A DNA stretch of 64,000 bases from Calliopum simillimum (lineage: Eukaryota; Arthropoda; Insecta; Diptera; Lauxaniidae), in contig OX638370.1 in the NCBI GenBank assembly GCA_951812925.1, positions 41,977,948 to 42,041,947 on the forward strand. Reading direction: 5' to 3'. A program made the translations under genes and the position numbers. Positions 12,591 through 23,017 of this stretch are shown in pieces; the first letter of the stretch is position 1; each line of letters starts with the position of its first letter. The notes under the pieces are model-generated. The model was given only the letters and a program-made list of their open reading frames with translations, ran no database searches and was not told where the DNA came from.

Positions 12591-13893
12591 AATGTAAATT
12601 TTTTTTTTCCAGCAGGGATACTTTCACTTCCAACTTTTTTTTAAATTTTTTCCAAAAAAGTAGGTACTTAAAGCACCGTCCGACAAAATTCAACTTTTGG
12701 TTGCACAACTGAAAAAATCCATTATATTCTGAGAATATGGCTACAAATAAGTTATAAATGTCTTTCCGATTTTCTGGATCAGATCAAATTTTATTTTATT
12801 CGATTTTTCAAGTTTTCTATTACTTTGTACAGATATGTAATAATATTCTTGTGTTGAATCGACATACTAAATTTTACGATCCTTACTTCTGAAATATATC
12901 ACGTTTTCTGAAAATATTTTTGTAAAAAACTTTAACCCTCTACATCCCCCACAAATGCGTTATTTTAAACTTTTTCCTAAAAAAGCACAATAATTACCCC
13001 TAAACAGGACAATATTGAGTCAGTGTGTACCATAGAAAAAAAAAACTTTACTCAATTTTTGTATTTTTCTCTTGCATGTGCCTACAAATTTGAAACATTT
13101 TTTTGTATAATTCGAACGATTCATTTCGATTTTGATTACACTACTCTACAGCCAAATCTCCCAGTGAATGCCACTATCCAATTTATATGTAAAATGGGCT
13201 GTTGATTCCGAATATCGCATTATATATTCTAAAACCCCTATATGTGGGTCATTTTGACCTAAATGTGGGGGGGTCAAAATGACCCACTTGTAAGGGTCTT
13301 AGAGGGTTAAAATTTTCTTCAAAAATATTCCTCGTAATATCCTGCATAAGTTTACTGAACACATAATACACCTCAAATGTAAGGATCATATAGTTAAATT
13401 CATCGATTTAACACAAGAATGCGCTATTTTGGTATTTTTCATGTACAGTGGATTAAAAAACTTCAAAAATCGATTAAAATCAAATCTGACGTGCTGGAGA
13501 AAAACGACGAGACACGGGTATTTTTTTTAACGCCTACTTTAAGAATTTTTTGGATTTTCTCATGTGTTTTACAAAAAGTTTTAATTATCGAACAGTTTAT
13601 TACAAAAAAAACGAAAAAATAGGGAAAAACGCATTTTGGTAACTTTTCAATGAATTGTATACAACTTTTGCATTTTTCCATGGATTTTTTTAAGTGGTAT
13701 CATATTTTCTTCACAAATATATAGTCTATGATACAAAAAAAATTATAAAAAAGTTATTTCTTCTTGTATAAATCTGCAGTCGATTTTGATTTTTTCTTAA
13801 TTTTTTCGAAAAAAAAAATGTTTTTTTAGAAATCAATTTATTTCGCCGAAACTAACAAACCAACCAAAAAATGATGTAAATATCATTTGTAGG

Positions 13894-16375
13894 CAGTGGC
13901 GGATCCAGGATTTTGATAAGGGGGGGGTCCAAAATTTTTTTAAGGGGGAAGGGTAGACATTTTTTCCTTGAGATATATGCATAATTACCACGTATATACA
14001 GGTCACCATAACGGCTGGACTACCGTGTTATAGAAAAGCCATTGGTGCTGTCCAGTCGTTATGGCAGTGCATATAGTTTGTTCGCAAATTCAAACTGCGC
14101 GCCAACCCAGTCGCGATGACAGCGCCGTGCGATTTTTCTTTAAGTTTTTCCGTTGATATTTGCGCCATCTATGAGCGTGTTTGTATAATGAAGAGGAACC
14201 TGACGCGGATGATAAAACTGATGGAAAATATTCGAACGAAGGAAACTTTCGTGCAATTTTACGGTATCGAGCTGAAGGTGACGAAACACTCAAGAAAAAC
14301 CTTTTGTCTGCTCCGAAAAATTCAACATATTTGAGCAAAACCATTCAGAATGAAATTATCGCAACTTGTCATGAATTGATCAGAAAAAAAATCGTTGATC
14401 GAATAAATCAATCGGAAGGATTCTCAGTTTTAGCCGACGAATCGAGCATAGAGCAATTTTCCATTTGCACACGATACTTGGATTCACAAACAAATATTTG
14501 TGAGGATTTCCTCGGATTCGTTCCCGTCACTGACGTTTCTGGACAAGCTCTGGCAAATTCCATCAGGAATTATCTGACCGATATCGGCGTGGATTGCTCA
14601 TTCATGTACGGACAAGGATACGACGGAGCTCCGGCAATAAATGGCGAATTTCATGGAGCACAGGCTTATTTGAGGTCTCATTTTCCGCTCGCAATTTATG
14701 TGCATTGCGCCGCACACAGCTTCAGTTTGACCATCAGTGCAGCTTGCGAAGTATCTGGTATCAAAAACGCGTTGGGAACTATCGGAGCAATTCAAGCATT
14801 TTTTCACTGGCCCAAGAGACAAAGCATCTTGAAGAACGAAATTTCAAAAATGACAGAGAAAAGTGAGCGAAGAAAAGAAAAATTTAAGTCCATTTGTCCT
14901 ACAAGATGGGCTCAGTCTCATGAAGCTGTATCAAGATACGTCGAACTTCAACCGGCTGTTATTGAAGCGTTGGAAGAAATAAAAACGTGGAAGGATCGAG
15001 AAACTTCACGGGCAGCATCTCAACTTTTAACAGCGATTTTCACAATCGAGTTCCAAATTTGCTGTCATATTATGGAATCAATTAATTCCATCGTTTTGCC
15101 ATTGAGTCGAGAATTGCAATTGAAAAATCAAGATCTGGGAGAGGCCACGAAATTGGCTGATGATGCTTTGAACGACTTCAAGGAAAAGCGTGAAAACGTG
15201 GATTCATGCTTCCACATTGTTTATCAAAAAGTTTCTGAAATTTGTTCGGAGTACGAGATTGAAATGAAAATGCCTCGTCGATGCAGTCGACAAAAAAATC
15301 GTTGCAACGTTGAAGCGAAAACAGTTGAAGAGTATTACAAAATCGCATTTTACATCCCATTTCTCGACACCTACATTTCTCATCTTCAGAGTCGGTTCGA
15401 AAAACACAAAACAGTTTTTCAAAGTTTTGGACAGCTATTCCTCAAACAAGAATTCGACGAGAAGAAATGTGCAAGCCTCTACCAATTTTACGAAGAAATA
15501 CTGGATTGTTCCGAGAGTAATTTCATTTCAGAAGTCAAAATGTGGAGACAACGGATCTGCAATCAAAACATCGAAAATGCACTTGATGCATTAGCAGTGA
15601 GTATCTCCCAAATTCAGATCATTTTTGACTAAAAAATAATGCCAGGTTTCTCATATATTGTACCAAAAAATCAGATTGATTATAATACTAATAGATTATC
15701 ATTTATTTTCTATTTAATTTCAAAACAAAATTTTTTAATTTAAAAGAATCAGAGAAAAATCACTAATAGACGACTTATTGACAATTAATTGAGTAAGAGA
15801 TTTTTTTGGTGCAATTTGGAACAAAGTAAAATAAATAATATCCATTGAAAATCTAAATAGAAGGAATTTTTGCAGATCATAAATGGCAGAACTTTCAAAA
15901 ACGTCAACAAAATCCTACGAGTTTTGGCGGTGATACCCGTGACCACAGCAATTCCAGAACGATCATTTTCGACTTTGAGGAGAATGAAAGATTATCTGAG
16001 AAACACTATGGGTCAAGAGCGTCTCAATGGTCTTGCATCTTTGAACATTCATCATCGCATAACTTTGACTAAAGACGAAATTCTCAGAAAGTTTTTTGAA
16101 AAGCCTCGAAAATTTAAGAGTGACTAGAACCGTTTGTGGATCATATATTTTTTCTTGATCGGTCATATTGATTATCTTCGTAATTATCTTCTATTGCATT
16201 TATTATTCGAAAATAAATTAAAATTTGTGTAAAACATTCAATAAATTACGAATTTTTATTAATAACTTTGTGTTTCAACTTCACCAACATGCCCAATAAA
16301 AGCATAAAATTTTAAAGTATATGATCCCATGGGGGGGGTCCGGACCCGAAAACCCCCCCTGTGGATCCGCCACTG
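13894..16375 (+). mobile_element. hAT transposon, 2.48 kb
   Basis: Terminal inverted repeats begin CAGTGGCGGATCCAG on the left and end GTGGATCCGCCACTG on the right, with G-rich subterminal tracts (GGGGGGGGTCC). A perfect 8-bp target duplication TTTGTAGG flanks it (13886-13893 and 16376-16383), diagnostic of hAT. The uninterrupted site can be read in the other foldback copy (near 33770, minus strand), where TTTGTAGG occurs once. The element encodes a transposase on the plus strand that lacks an amino-terminal part. Confidence 0.93.
14175..16127 (+). CDS. hAT transposase, two exons, N-terminus missing
   Basis: Exon 1 runs open from 14175 to 15596. A GTGAGT donor at 15597 and a TTTTTGCAG acceptor ending at 15875 remove a 279-bp AT-rich intron and keep the frame into exon 2 (15876-16127), giving roughly 555-557 residues. 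The protein resembles the insect hAT group annotated as ZMYM1-like or '52 kDa repressor' proteins. It shows FRAILRYRAEGDE, LADESS (first catalytic Asp), GYDGAPAINGEFHG (second Asp), VHCAAHSFSL, CPTRWAQSHEAV, and in exon 2 the hAT C-terminal dimerisation block with IPERSFSTLRRMKDYLRN. Relatives are longer and carry a TTF/BED-type zinc finger first. Here a stop at 14172 closes the frame and no ATG fits, so DNA binding is probably lost. Whether the element is mobile is doubtful. Confidence 0.9.
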
Positions 16376-16719
16376 TTTGTAGGTAATTTAATTACCCTTA
16401 ATATGACATATAATACGATTGAATACAAACATTGGTTCTTGAGATATTTGTATTTAAATGGAACTATCTTTTTTTTTTGGTCCGAAAACCGAAAATGACC
16501 GATATCTCGAAAACGACACGAAATAAAAAAAAATAATGCAATTTTCGGAATCAGCAGCCCATTTTACATATAAAATGAATAATGGCATTCCCTGGGGAAA
16601 AAATTTTTACTCATTTGTTGAGTAGTGTTATTAGGACTGTGGTTAGTTTTTAATTGTTTTTTGCTCATGCAGTGTTTCCGTATTCGAAAAAAACTATTTT
16701 TCAAGGTATTTTTAACTTC

Positions 16720-17330
16720 AACTGATCTGTAACGATAACATCTTGTCCGATCTGTAATGAACCAAACTTCGAATTTCACTCAAAGTTTTATGATTTTCGT
16801 AAACTTGCTTTAATCCCGTTTACATTTTCCGGACCAAATAAATCAAAACGTTCCGGTTTCATAACTTCTGTCAACAACATTTTGTATTACGAAAATTTCC
16901 AGCCTATAGAGACAAAGATCGGATGAAAAATTGCAGCTCTATTCTAGATTTAGTGAATGAACTTTTGAAATTTTTGTTCTGTTAATGTACTTAGTAGACT
17001 GTAATTTAGAAGATTCATTCACAAAATATAAAAAGGAGCTATGATATTTCATTCGATTTAGTCCGTAAGGGCTCGAAATTTTATTTATCCCATATCTTAT
17101 TGACAAGTATAATAAAACTTTAGCTTTTTTATTAGTTCGGTGCAGAAAATGTTAACGGGGTTGAAGAAAGTTTCTGAAAATTATCGAAATTTACGTGAAA
17201 TTCGAAATTTGGTTCACTACAGGATGGCTATTTTTTATTCGATCTCAACAAATAGCCCATTGTTATAAAGGCAACTTATTTGCCTATCCTAGCCTTCATA
17301 TGAGGAATCATTCAAGGCGTTCTTGTACCA
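16720..17330. repeat. Foldback repeat, relative of 19.5-20.05 kb
   Basis: Two diverged arms meet near 16985. The left contains CGATCTGTAATGAACCAAAC and the right GAAATTTGGTTCACTACAG. Sequence around AAGATCGGATGAAAAATTGC matches the 19.5-20.05 kb palindrome. It starts just after the CACTA-type element and abuts the tRNA-module MITE at 17331. Non-coding. Confidence 0.7.
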
Positions 17331-17410
17331 GATAGCTGGTAAATATATGGTAGCAGCTAACAAAGACCAAAATGCCCTGCAGGAATGAGTTCGATCCCCA
17401 CACAGACAAA
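17331..17410 (+). other. tRNA-like module
   Basis: Contains an A-box-like TAGCTGGTAAATATATGG and a B-box-like GAGTTCGATCCC about 50 bases later, followed by a T run starting at 17411. It does not fold as a full tRNA by eye. It matches the minus-strand module at 50487-50575. Confidence 0.5.
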
Positions 17411-17763
17411 ATTTTTTTTTTTAATTTTTTTGCAACTTGGCGAGAAGAGAAGAGTTTTTTTTTTTTAATTTACAACAAATATTATATTTTATGATGTCGC
17501 AGTTATCCTAGGAAATATTGCCATGTTAGTTCCTTATTAATAAAAAAATTAATAAAAATAAAAGTCTAAATAAAAAATAATAAAGGTCTTTGGATTCAAA
17601 CATATATTTGGTAATTATTAACAAATAAACGATTGACCCAATAAAATAACTTAAATATGCCGCTACTTAAAAAATATCAAATATTCGATTCGCCTATATC
17701 AAATAAATTATTTTTTAATTATTACTAAATTTTGATGTATATAATAATACTGTTTTCTTAGTG
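17331..17763 (-). mobile_element. MITE with tRNA-like module, partial copy
   Basis: The right edge reads ACTGTTTTCTTAGTG, matching the inverted terminus CACTGAGAAAACAGT of the element at 50091-51403. The body matches 50110-50560 in reverse (AATATTCGATTCGCC, AAACATATATTTGGTAATTA, TGCAACTTGGCGAG). The far end is missing and is replaced by the foldback repeat. At 17331-17410 it carries a Pol III-like module. Confidence 0.75.
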
Positions 17764-17883
17764 TGCAAAACCTATCCATAGAAAAAATTTTTTTGTGATT
17801 TTCGTGGCATTTCTTGTATAATTCTTTTTAATTTTTTGTACACTAGTGTAATTAGTATTACTAGAAAATAATAAAAAATAAAT

Positions 17884-17899
17884 ATAAAAAAAAATTCTT
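17884..17899 (-). terminator. Pol III terminator of tRNA-Arg
   Basis: On the minus strand an uninterrupted T9 run begins six bases after the tRNA 3' end, well above the minimum of four usually needed to stop RNA polymerase III. Confidence 0.85.
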
Positions 17900-17972
17900 C
17901 GATCTTGCCAGGAGTCGAACCTGGAATCTTCTGATCCGTAGTCAGACGCGTTATCCATTGCGCCACAAGACC
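17900..17972 (-). tRNA. tRNA-Arg: tRNA-Arg (anticodon ACG)
   Basis: The 73-nt minus-strand sequence folds as a full cloverleaf. The acceptor stem is GGTCTTG with CAAGATC (one G-U pair), discriminator G. The D arm lies in GGCGCAATGGATAACGC, the anticodon stem is TCTGA/TCAGA enclosing loop CTACGGA (anticodon ACG), and the T arm CCAGG-TTCGACT-CCTGG is perfect. A-box and B-box promoters are internal and intact. A run of nine T immediately after the 3' end (17886-17894 on the complement) is a good Pol III terminator. There is no intron. It is the only intact cellular gene I recognise in the window and appears functional. Confidence 0.97.
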
Positions 17973-18678
17973 GTTATGTTCCGCATCGCTCATTATAATG
18001 TTAACATACAATAATTTATGTTAAATGTATATTTGTGCTTATCTTTAGTTCTTAACACTTTTATTATTGTTTTGATTTTATAGCACACACAAATGCTATA
18101 AACTAAAACATACAAATAGCTTGACTAATCGCTCATCTCTATATTTAAAAAACTTTAAGTTTATTTTTGTTTTGCCATTAAGTAGGTAGATATATATGTA
18201 TGCTAGTTTTTATCTTGTATTGTTTTCATTTGCACTCGTCACATGAATGAATTTCGATTTATGTTGACTTCCACGTTAACAGTGCGGTTAACCAACTATA
18301 TACATACATATGTATGTATATCATTTGGTTTTTTATGTTATGTTGCTTAATTATGTTAATTAATGCCACGACGAAACTCTACTTTCTTACAAAAAATGTA
18401 ATTTATTATAGGAAAAATTTGTAAGTTTTTTATGTGCGTTATAAAAATTAAAAATATTGTCATTTCCACAGAAAAGTGCACCGTGAGCCGAAAAATTAAA
18501 TCATCATATCTCTGAATCTATTCAACGTGCACGGATGAGATTTGGTACATATGTAAAAAGCACCAAGACAAATAATGTGTAAAGAGATTGCAATCCGAAA
18601 AATCGAATCCGGTAATCCGGCGGATCTGGCATCATTTAACATCTACCGGATCCGGCATACTAAAAACTAAAGAATGTA

Positions 18679-18990
18679 TTGATAAAGTTTCGATAGATAT
18701 GGCACCTGACACAAAATTTACGGACCTAGAATTGTGTAAAATAAAAAACTTCATTGACAGTTTGCAGCTATTTAAGCTGTCTATAGAGGCACTATGCATA
18801 AGATAAGTCTCTGTTAACTGCTGAAAGAACATTAATAAAGTTAATTTTTGAGGAGTTCCGTAGTCAAGACACAATCTCAAGTGCTAAATTGTCTGTGGCA
18901 CTGAGTGAGAGTATAAAATATCGCACTATGCAACAGGACTATATGATGCGAACTGTTGATAGAATTACCATGCCAAAATTATGCTATTAT
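18679..18990 (+). pseudogene. hAT (BED-type) transposase fragment
   Basis: The first part reads FTDLELCKIKNFIDSLQLFK then LSIEALCIR. After a one-base frame slip near 18800 it continues as DKSLLTAERTLIKLIFEEFR and SAKLSVALSESIKYR. This order (a DSL-x-x-FKLAIEAL helix, then LLTAERT, then a leucine-rich helix) matches the mid-region of BED-finger hAT transposases. Both ends are lost and no terminal repeats were found. Unlike the element at 13894, it belongs to a different hAT branch. Confidence 0.65.
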
Positions 18991-19464
18991 GTTAGAAATG
19001 AAATACAAAAAAAAAAAAAATAAAAAATTTTGAAAAGAGTACATACTTCAAGATTTTACTCATACCGCCAACGAAAACATTGTTGTTTTAATAGAAGGCA
19101 GCTAAGATTCATCATCATTAAGAGTTGATTTCAATCTAAAAGAACAATTGAATGACCAATTTCAAAAAGGTCATATCTCCGAATTTTTTCGATATTGACT
19201 TTTGCACATTTTTCCCATCTGCGCATATAGACACAAGTGATGTGTAAGAATGGTACTCATATCGGGTCTCTAAGTGGGAGAAAAAGCCGTTTTTCGACCT
19301 TTTTTCAAAAAGTAATCAATGAATTCATTTTAAACAAATTTTTTTTCTCAGTCGGTAAGGGCTAGTTTACATAGACATTCATAATCAAAATAACAAACAG
19401 AGTTGTGTTGTAAAATACTTCACAAACACAGAGTTATGTTGTAAAATGTTTCACAATTTGTTAC

Positions 19465-20055
19465 TTCATCTGAGGATCTCGTTGAAAAGGCAAATACATT
19501 GCCTTTTAACATTAGATCATCTGTTGAGATCGGATAAAAAATAGTCAATCTATAGTAAAACAAATTTAAAAATTCAAGCAAATTTCGATGATTTTCAGAA
19601 TCTTTCTTTAAGCTCGTTAACATTTTTGTTATTTATTATTTTTATCAACAATATTATTTATTAAAAAAATTTTGAATCAATGCGGACCAAGATCGGATCA
19701 AAAATGACAGCTCTATTTTAGATTTAGTGAGTGAACCTACTAAATTACTATCTACTTAATTAATAAAACAAAAATTGCAGATGTTTATTCACTAAATCTC
19801 TAATAGAGCTATCATTTTCATCCGATCTTGATCCGCATTGGCACGAAATTATTGTAATAAAATATATTGTTGACAAAAATAATAAAACTTGACCTTTTTT
19901 ATTATTTCAAACAAGAAAATGTTAATTCTGAAAATCATCGAAATTTGCTTGAAATTTGAAATTTAGTTTTCTATAGATTTTTATCCGATCTCAGCAAATG
20001 ACCTAATGTTAAAAAGGCAATTTATTTGCCTTTCTAACAAGATCCTCAGATGAGG
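19465..20055. repeat. Foldback element with ~275-bp arms
   Basis: Arms 19465-19740 and 19778-20055 are reverse complements centred at 19760. Shared strings include CATCTGAGGATC/GATCCTCAGATG, AAAAGGCAA..TTGCCTTTT and CAAGATCGGAT/ATCCGATCTTG. Related to 16720-17330. Non-coding. Confidence 0.85.
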
Positions 20056-20457
20056 AATAGAATAAGACGTTCTCTTTACAGATCCGTTGAAGTTAAGTGA
20101 CACCTCGAATAGTTTTTTTTTTTTTTTTTTTAATACGGCAAGACTACACGAGCGAAAAAAATAATAATCGGACGAATGGCAAAAAAAAAAAAATTTCAAA
20201 ATTGTACCCGTATGCAAGGAAAATTACAAAAATAGAGTAAAATTTGAATATTGGTATTTTAACTTAATTGGTTATAACTCCGTTATTTATCCATCGATTT
20301 TATCGGTTAGTACCTTCTTATTATAAAGGTTTTTTGGACTTTTGCTCAATGAAGTGTTTTTATTTCTACCGAATTTTTTTTCAAGAATTTATTCCAATTG
20401 AAATACTTTTCTTTTCGATTTTTCAAAAGAAAAATCCAAATTTTTTTAAAATGTTAA

Positions 20458-20718
20458 TTGAGGAGTGGCCGTACCAAAGGGCCTAAGTACCATTTCGAGG
20501 CAAAAGTAGTGTCATACTTTTTATGTGTTTTATAGTCGGCTATTTGCCTGTTATAATTTTTTCAACATTATACCATGAAATTCACACTATCAAGTAAGTT
20601 TTTTGTGAAAACAGAAAACAATTTTATTAATTTCTAACGAAATGTCACCTGTTTCATATAATGACACTACTTTTGCCTCGAAATGGTACTTAGGCCCTTT
20701 GGTACGGCCACTCCTCAA
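20458..20718. mobile_element. 261-bp MITE flanked by TTAA
   Basis: Inverted ends of about 62 bases, nearly identical, start TTGAGGAGTGGCCGTACCAA and run to AGTAGTGTCAT. TTAA lies on both sides (20454-20457 and 20719-20722), the target duplication of piggyBac-type elements. No coding capacity. Assignment to piggyBac rests on TTAA only. Confidence 0.75.
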
Positions 20719-20724
20719 TTAATA

Positions 20725-21070
20725 AAGCTAAAACTAAAAAACTGATCAAAAATAAGGTATAAGGCGTTTATATAAAATTTTATTACCTTTCGTTTGATGT
20801 CGTACACGTTAAGCTGGCTTTACTAATATACGAGATATCTGTAATTATATGAGATCATCTTTTCCCCTCCTTTAAAAACAGGAAAGGGGGGATTTCTCGA
20901 AAACTTATCCGTAGAAAAAAAAAATTATTTTCGCAATCAGGGAGTCATTTTACATAAGATTTTTATAGTGGCAATCAGATCACATTTTTGCTGTAAACTA
21001 GTGTAATTGGCCTTAGAATTTAACTCAAAAATAAATTTTATAAATATTGTATTACTTTAGAAAAAATCAG
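20725..21070. other. Unassigned sequence
   Basis: AT-rich, with a GAGATATC-type string near 20831; no gene or boundary recognised. Confidence 0.4.
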
Positions 21071-21110
21071 TTTTTATACCCTACACACATGATATATTCA
21101 CTTTGTCCTT

Positions 21111-21988
21111 CCATCGTTTTTTTTTTTTTCATTTGAGACTTTATTTAAAGAAAATGGTACAATGTATTTTATTCAAAGTATTGCCCATCGCTAGTCACTA
21201 CTTTTTCCCTTTCTGGCAATTTATGGATTTCATCGCTGAAAAACTGCGCCGGCTTGGCGGCCAAAAATGAATCGAGCCAATTTTCGATATCTTGAACTTA
21301 AGTGAAGCGTATTCCTGATAGGGCATTCTGCATCGATCGGAGCAAATGGTAGTCTGATGGTGCAAGGTCTGGGCTATAAAGCGAGTGAGGCAAAATTTCC
21401 CATCCGTTGTTTTCCAGGTAATTTTTGACTGGGGCAGCAATATGTGGCCGAACGTTATCGTGGTGGAAAATGATTGACTCGTGTCTGGTCGCATACGTTG
21501 GCCGCTCTGCCTGGATTTTCTGCTTCAATCGGATCAATTGTTGACGATAGAGTTGAGCATTAATGGTTTGGCCACCTGGCAACAGCTCATAATGAATCAC
21601 ACCTAGCTGGTCCTGACCAGGACGTTCTTTGTCTTCGACATCAAAATCACCACTTTTAAACCGTCAAAACCACTCACGACAGCTTGATTCAGCTGGAGCA
21701 TAGTCCCTATAAACTTCTACAAGAATGCGATGTCTTTCGGCAGCTGTTTTCTTTGAAATATAGCAGTAAAGTAAAACTTCCCGCAAATGTTGCTTTTTCG
21801 GCACGAACTCGGACATTTTGGAGCACAGTAAAATTTATGATGCGGATAAAAATTTTCAAATCTAATGATGCAGAGTTGTTGAGAGATGCCTAAGCTTCAG
21901 ATATGACGTTTCTGATCTAACATTTAAGTCACCATGTATTGATGGCGACATCTTTTGAAAAACGATGGAAATTAATGCATACACCCAA
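21111..21988 (-). mobile_element. Deleted mariner inside DINE-like element A
   Basis: The intact terminus is at the high-coordinate end, reading TTGGGTGTATGCATTAATTT on the minus strand and followed by the TA target (21989-21990). At the low-coordinate end only the inner part of the terminal repeat (TTCCATCGTTTTT) survives and is joined directly to the DINE core. About 20 bases of terminus and about 40 bases of host element have been lost. It encodes the transposase relic at 21169-21816. Confidence 0.85.
21169..21816 (-). pseudogene. mariner transposase, internally deleted
   Basis: One continuous reading frame with two in-frame stops. It starts MSEFVPKKQHLREVLLYCY (DNA-binding N-terminal domain), continues to a helix with CREWF, then a TGA, and KSGDFDVEDKERPG. 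An in-frame deletion then joins this to VIHYELLPGGQTINAQLY in the catalytic domain. The second Asp block (FHHDNVRPH) and third block (YSPDLAPSDYHL) remain, so the visible spacing is mariner DD34D type. The first catalytic Asp block (usually TGDEKW) lies in the deletion. A TAA after GIRFT precedes the last ~40 codons, ending DGQYFE. About 215 codons compared with roughly 340-350 for the family; inactive. Confidence 0.92.
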
Positions 21989-22659
21989 TAGAAAAGTATA
22001 TATATTCTTGATCAGTGTCACCTCCTGAGTCGATATAGCCATGTCCGTCTGTCTGGCTGTGTGTGGAAATACATTTTTTGGGAAAACCAAGCAAGATAAT
22101 TCAATGAAATTTAGTACACAGCCTACGTCATCAAAGCTAGCACGGGGGATTGAAAATGAGCAAAATCGGTCAACGGACACGCCTACCGCCCATAAAAAAA
22201 ATATATTCAAAATGCAACTTTTGCAGTATTTTTCACGATAATGCAACCAAAATACACATAAATACTAAGAATTGTGAACGCAAGCTCTAAGTAAAAACTG
22301 GGGGAATTCGGACAAGAGGGCGTGGCATTTCTCATATAAGCAAAAGCTTCAAATCGCTATACTGAAAACATTTTTTGAGATAATCAAACCAAATTTCACT
22401 CAAATACTAAGAACTATAAATGCAAACTCTGACAAAAAACTGGGTGAATTCAGGCAAAAGGGCGTGGCACCTCCCAGATAAGCAAAATTTTCAAAATACT
22501 GCTGTGTAGGGTATTTAATGTTTGGCCAGGCCAAAGGTAACATCCTTACTAGTTTTCGTTTCCTGAAAACTTTTGAAATTTGGAGATGTGACCTTTTCGA
22601 AACTGGTCATTCAATTCTAAAAACAGTTATAAATTAAATTTTATAAGCTAAAAAATTGT

Positions 22660-22880
22660 GGAATCATTTTTTTCTCTAAAAGTAACCGTTAATGAGATAT
22701 TGGCAAAAATCTGATTTTAGACGCCATTTTTTCCAATATAACGGGGCGAGCGGACAAGATACGAGTTGGCAAAATTGAAATTCCGAAAGATCACATCGAA
22801 ATTTATAAAATAACTAATTTTCAAAAATAACGGAAAACTTTCAAAGTAACCCCAATTTTTAGTCCCAAATGACTTCTATT
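22660..22880. repeat. Diverged third arm of the 23-25 kb palindrome
   Basis: Shares CACATCGAAATTTATAAAATAACT and the surrounding order with the right arm near 25360-25400, in the same orientation, but is clearly more diverged. It therefore forms a second inverted pair with 23030-23240. Non-coding. Confidence 0.65.
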
Positions 22881-23017
22881 GAGTTATTTATCAAAAGCCT
22901 AGTAGTGGTAAGAGTATGTACAATCTATACAAAAATTAGTGTGATATTTCCCTTAAAATAAACGTTCAATGAGCATTTTGTTGAGGATAGCAACTAAGCT
23001 TCAAACAAATATTCGGA

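Larger units (their letters stand above)
13139..16627. mobile_element. CACTA-type foldback element, copy 1
   Basis: The element begins CACTACTCTACA and ends TTGAGTAGTG, with TTA on both sides (13136-13138 and 16628-16630). CACTA termini plus a 3-bp target duplication point to the CMC/EnSpm (CACTA) group. Subterminal strings GAATGCCACTATCC and GAATAATGGCATTC pair with each other. The left arm is largely deleted compared with the copy at 33531-35609. The interior is non-coding apart from the inserted hAT element at 13894-16375. Near 13230-13310 it holds a GGTCATTTTGACC / GGTCAAAATGACC core ending in GGGTTAA, possibly a very small TTAA-type MITE at the palindrome centre. Confidence 0.8.
21072..22552 (+). 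mobile_element. DINE-1-like Helitron element A (split by mariner)
   Basis: The left edge is TTTTTATACCCTACAC. The conserved core is TATATATTCTTGATCAG then CCATGTCCGTCTGTCTGGCT, followed by two or more ~140-bp direct repeats containing AGGGCGTGGCA. The right edge has a hairpin TTTGGCCAGGCCAAA and terminates ACTAG, the Helitron-style 3' end (hairpin then CTAG). A deleted mariner occupies 21111-21988 and removes part of the core. Non-autonomous. Confidence 0.85.
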
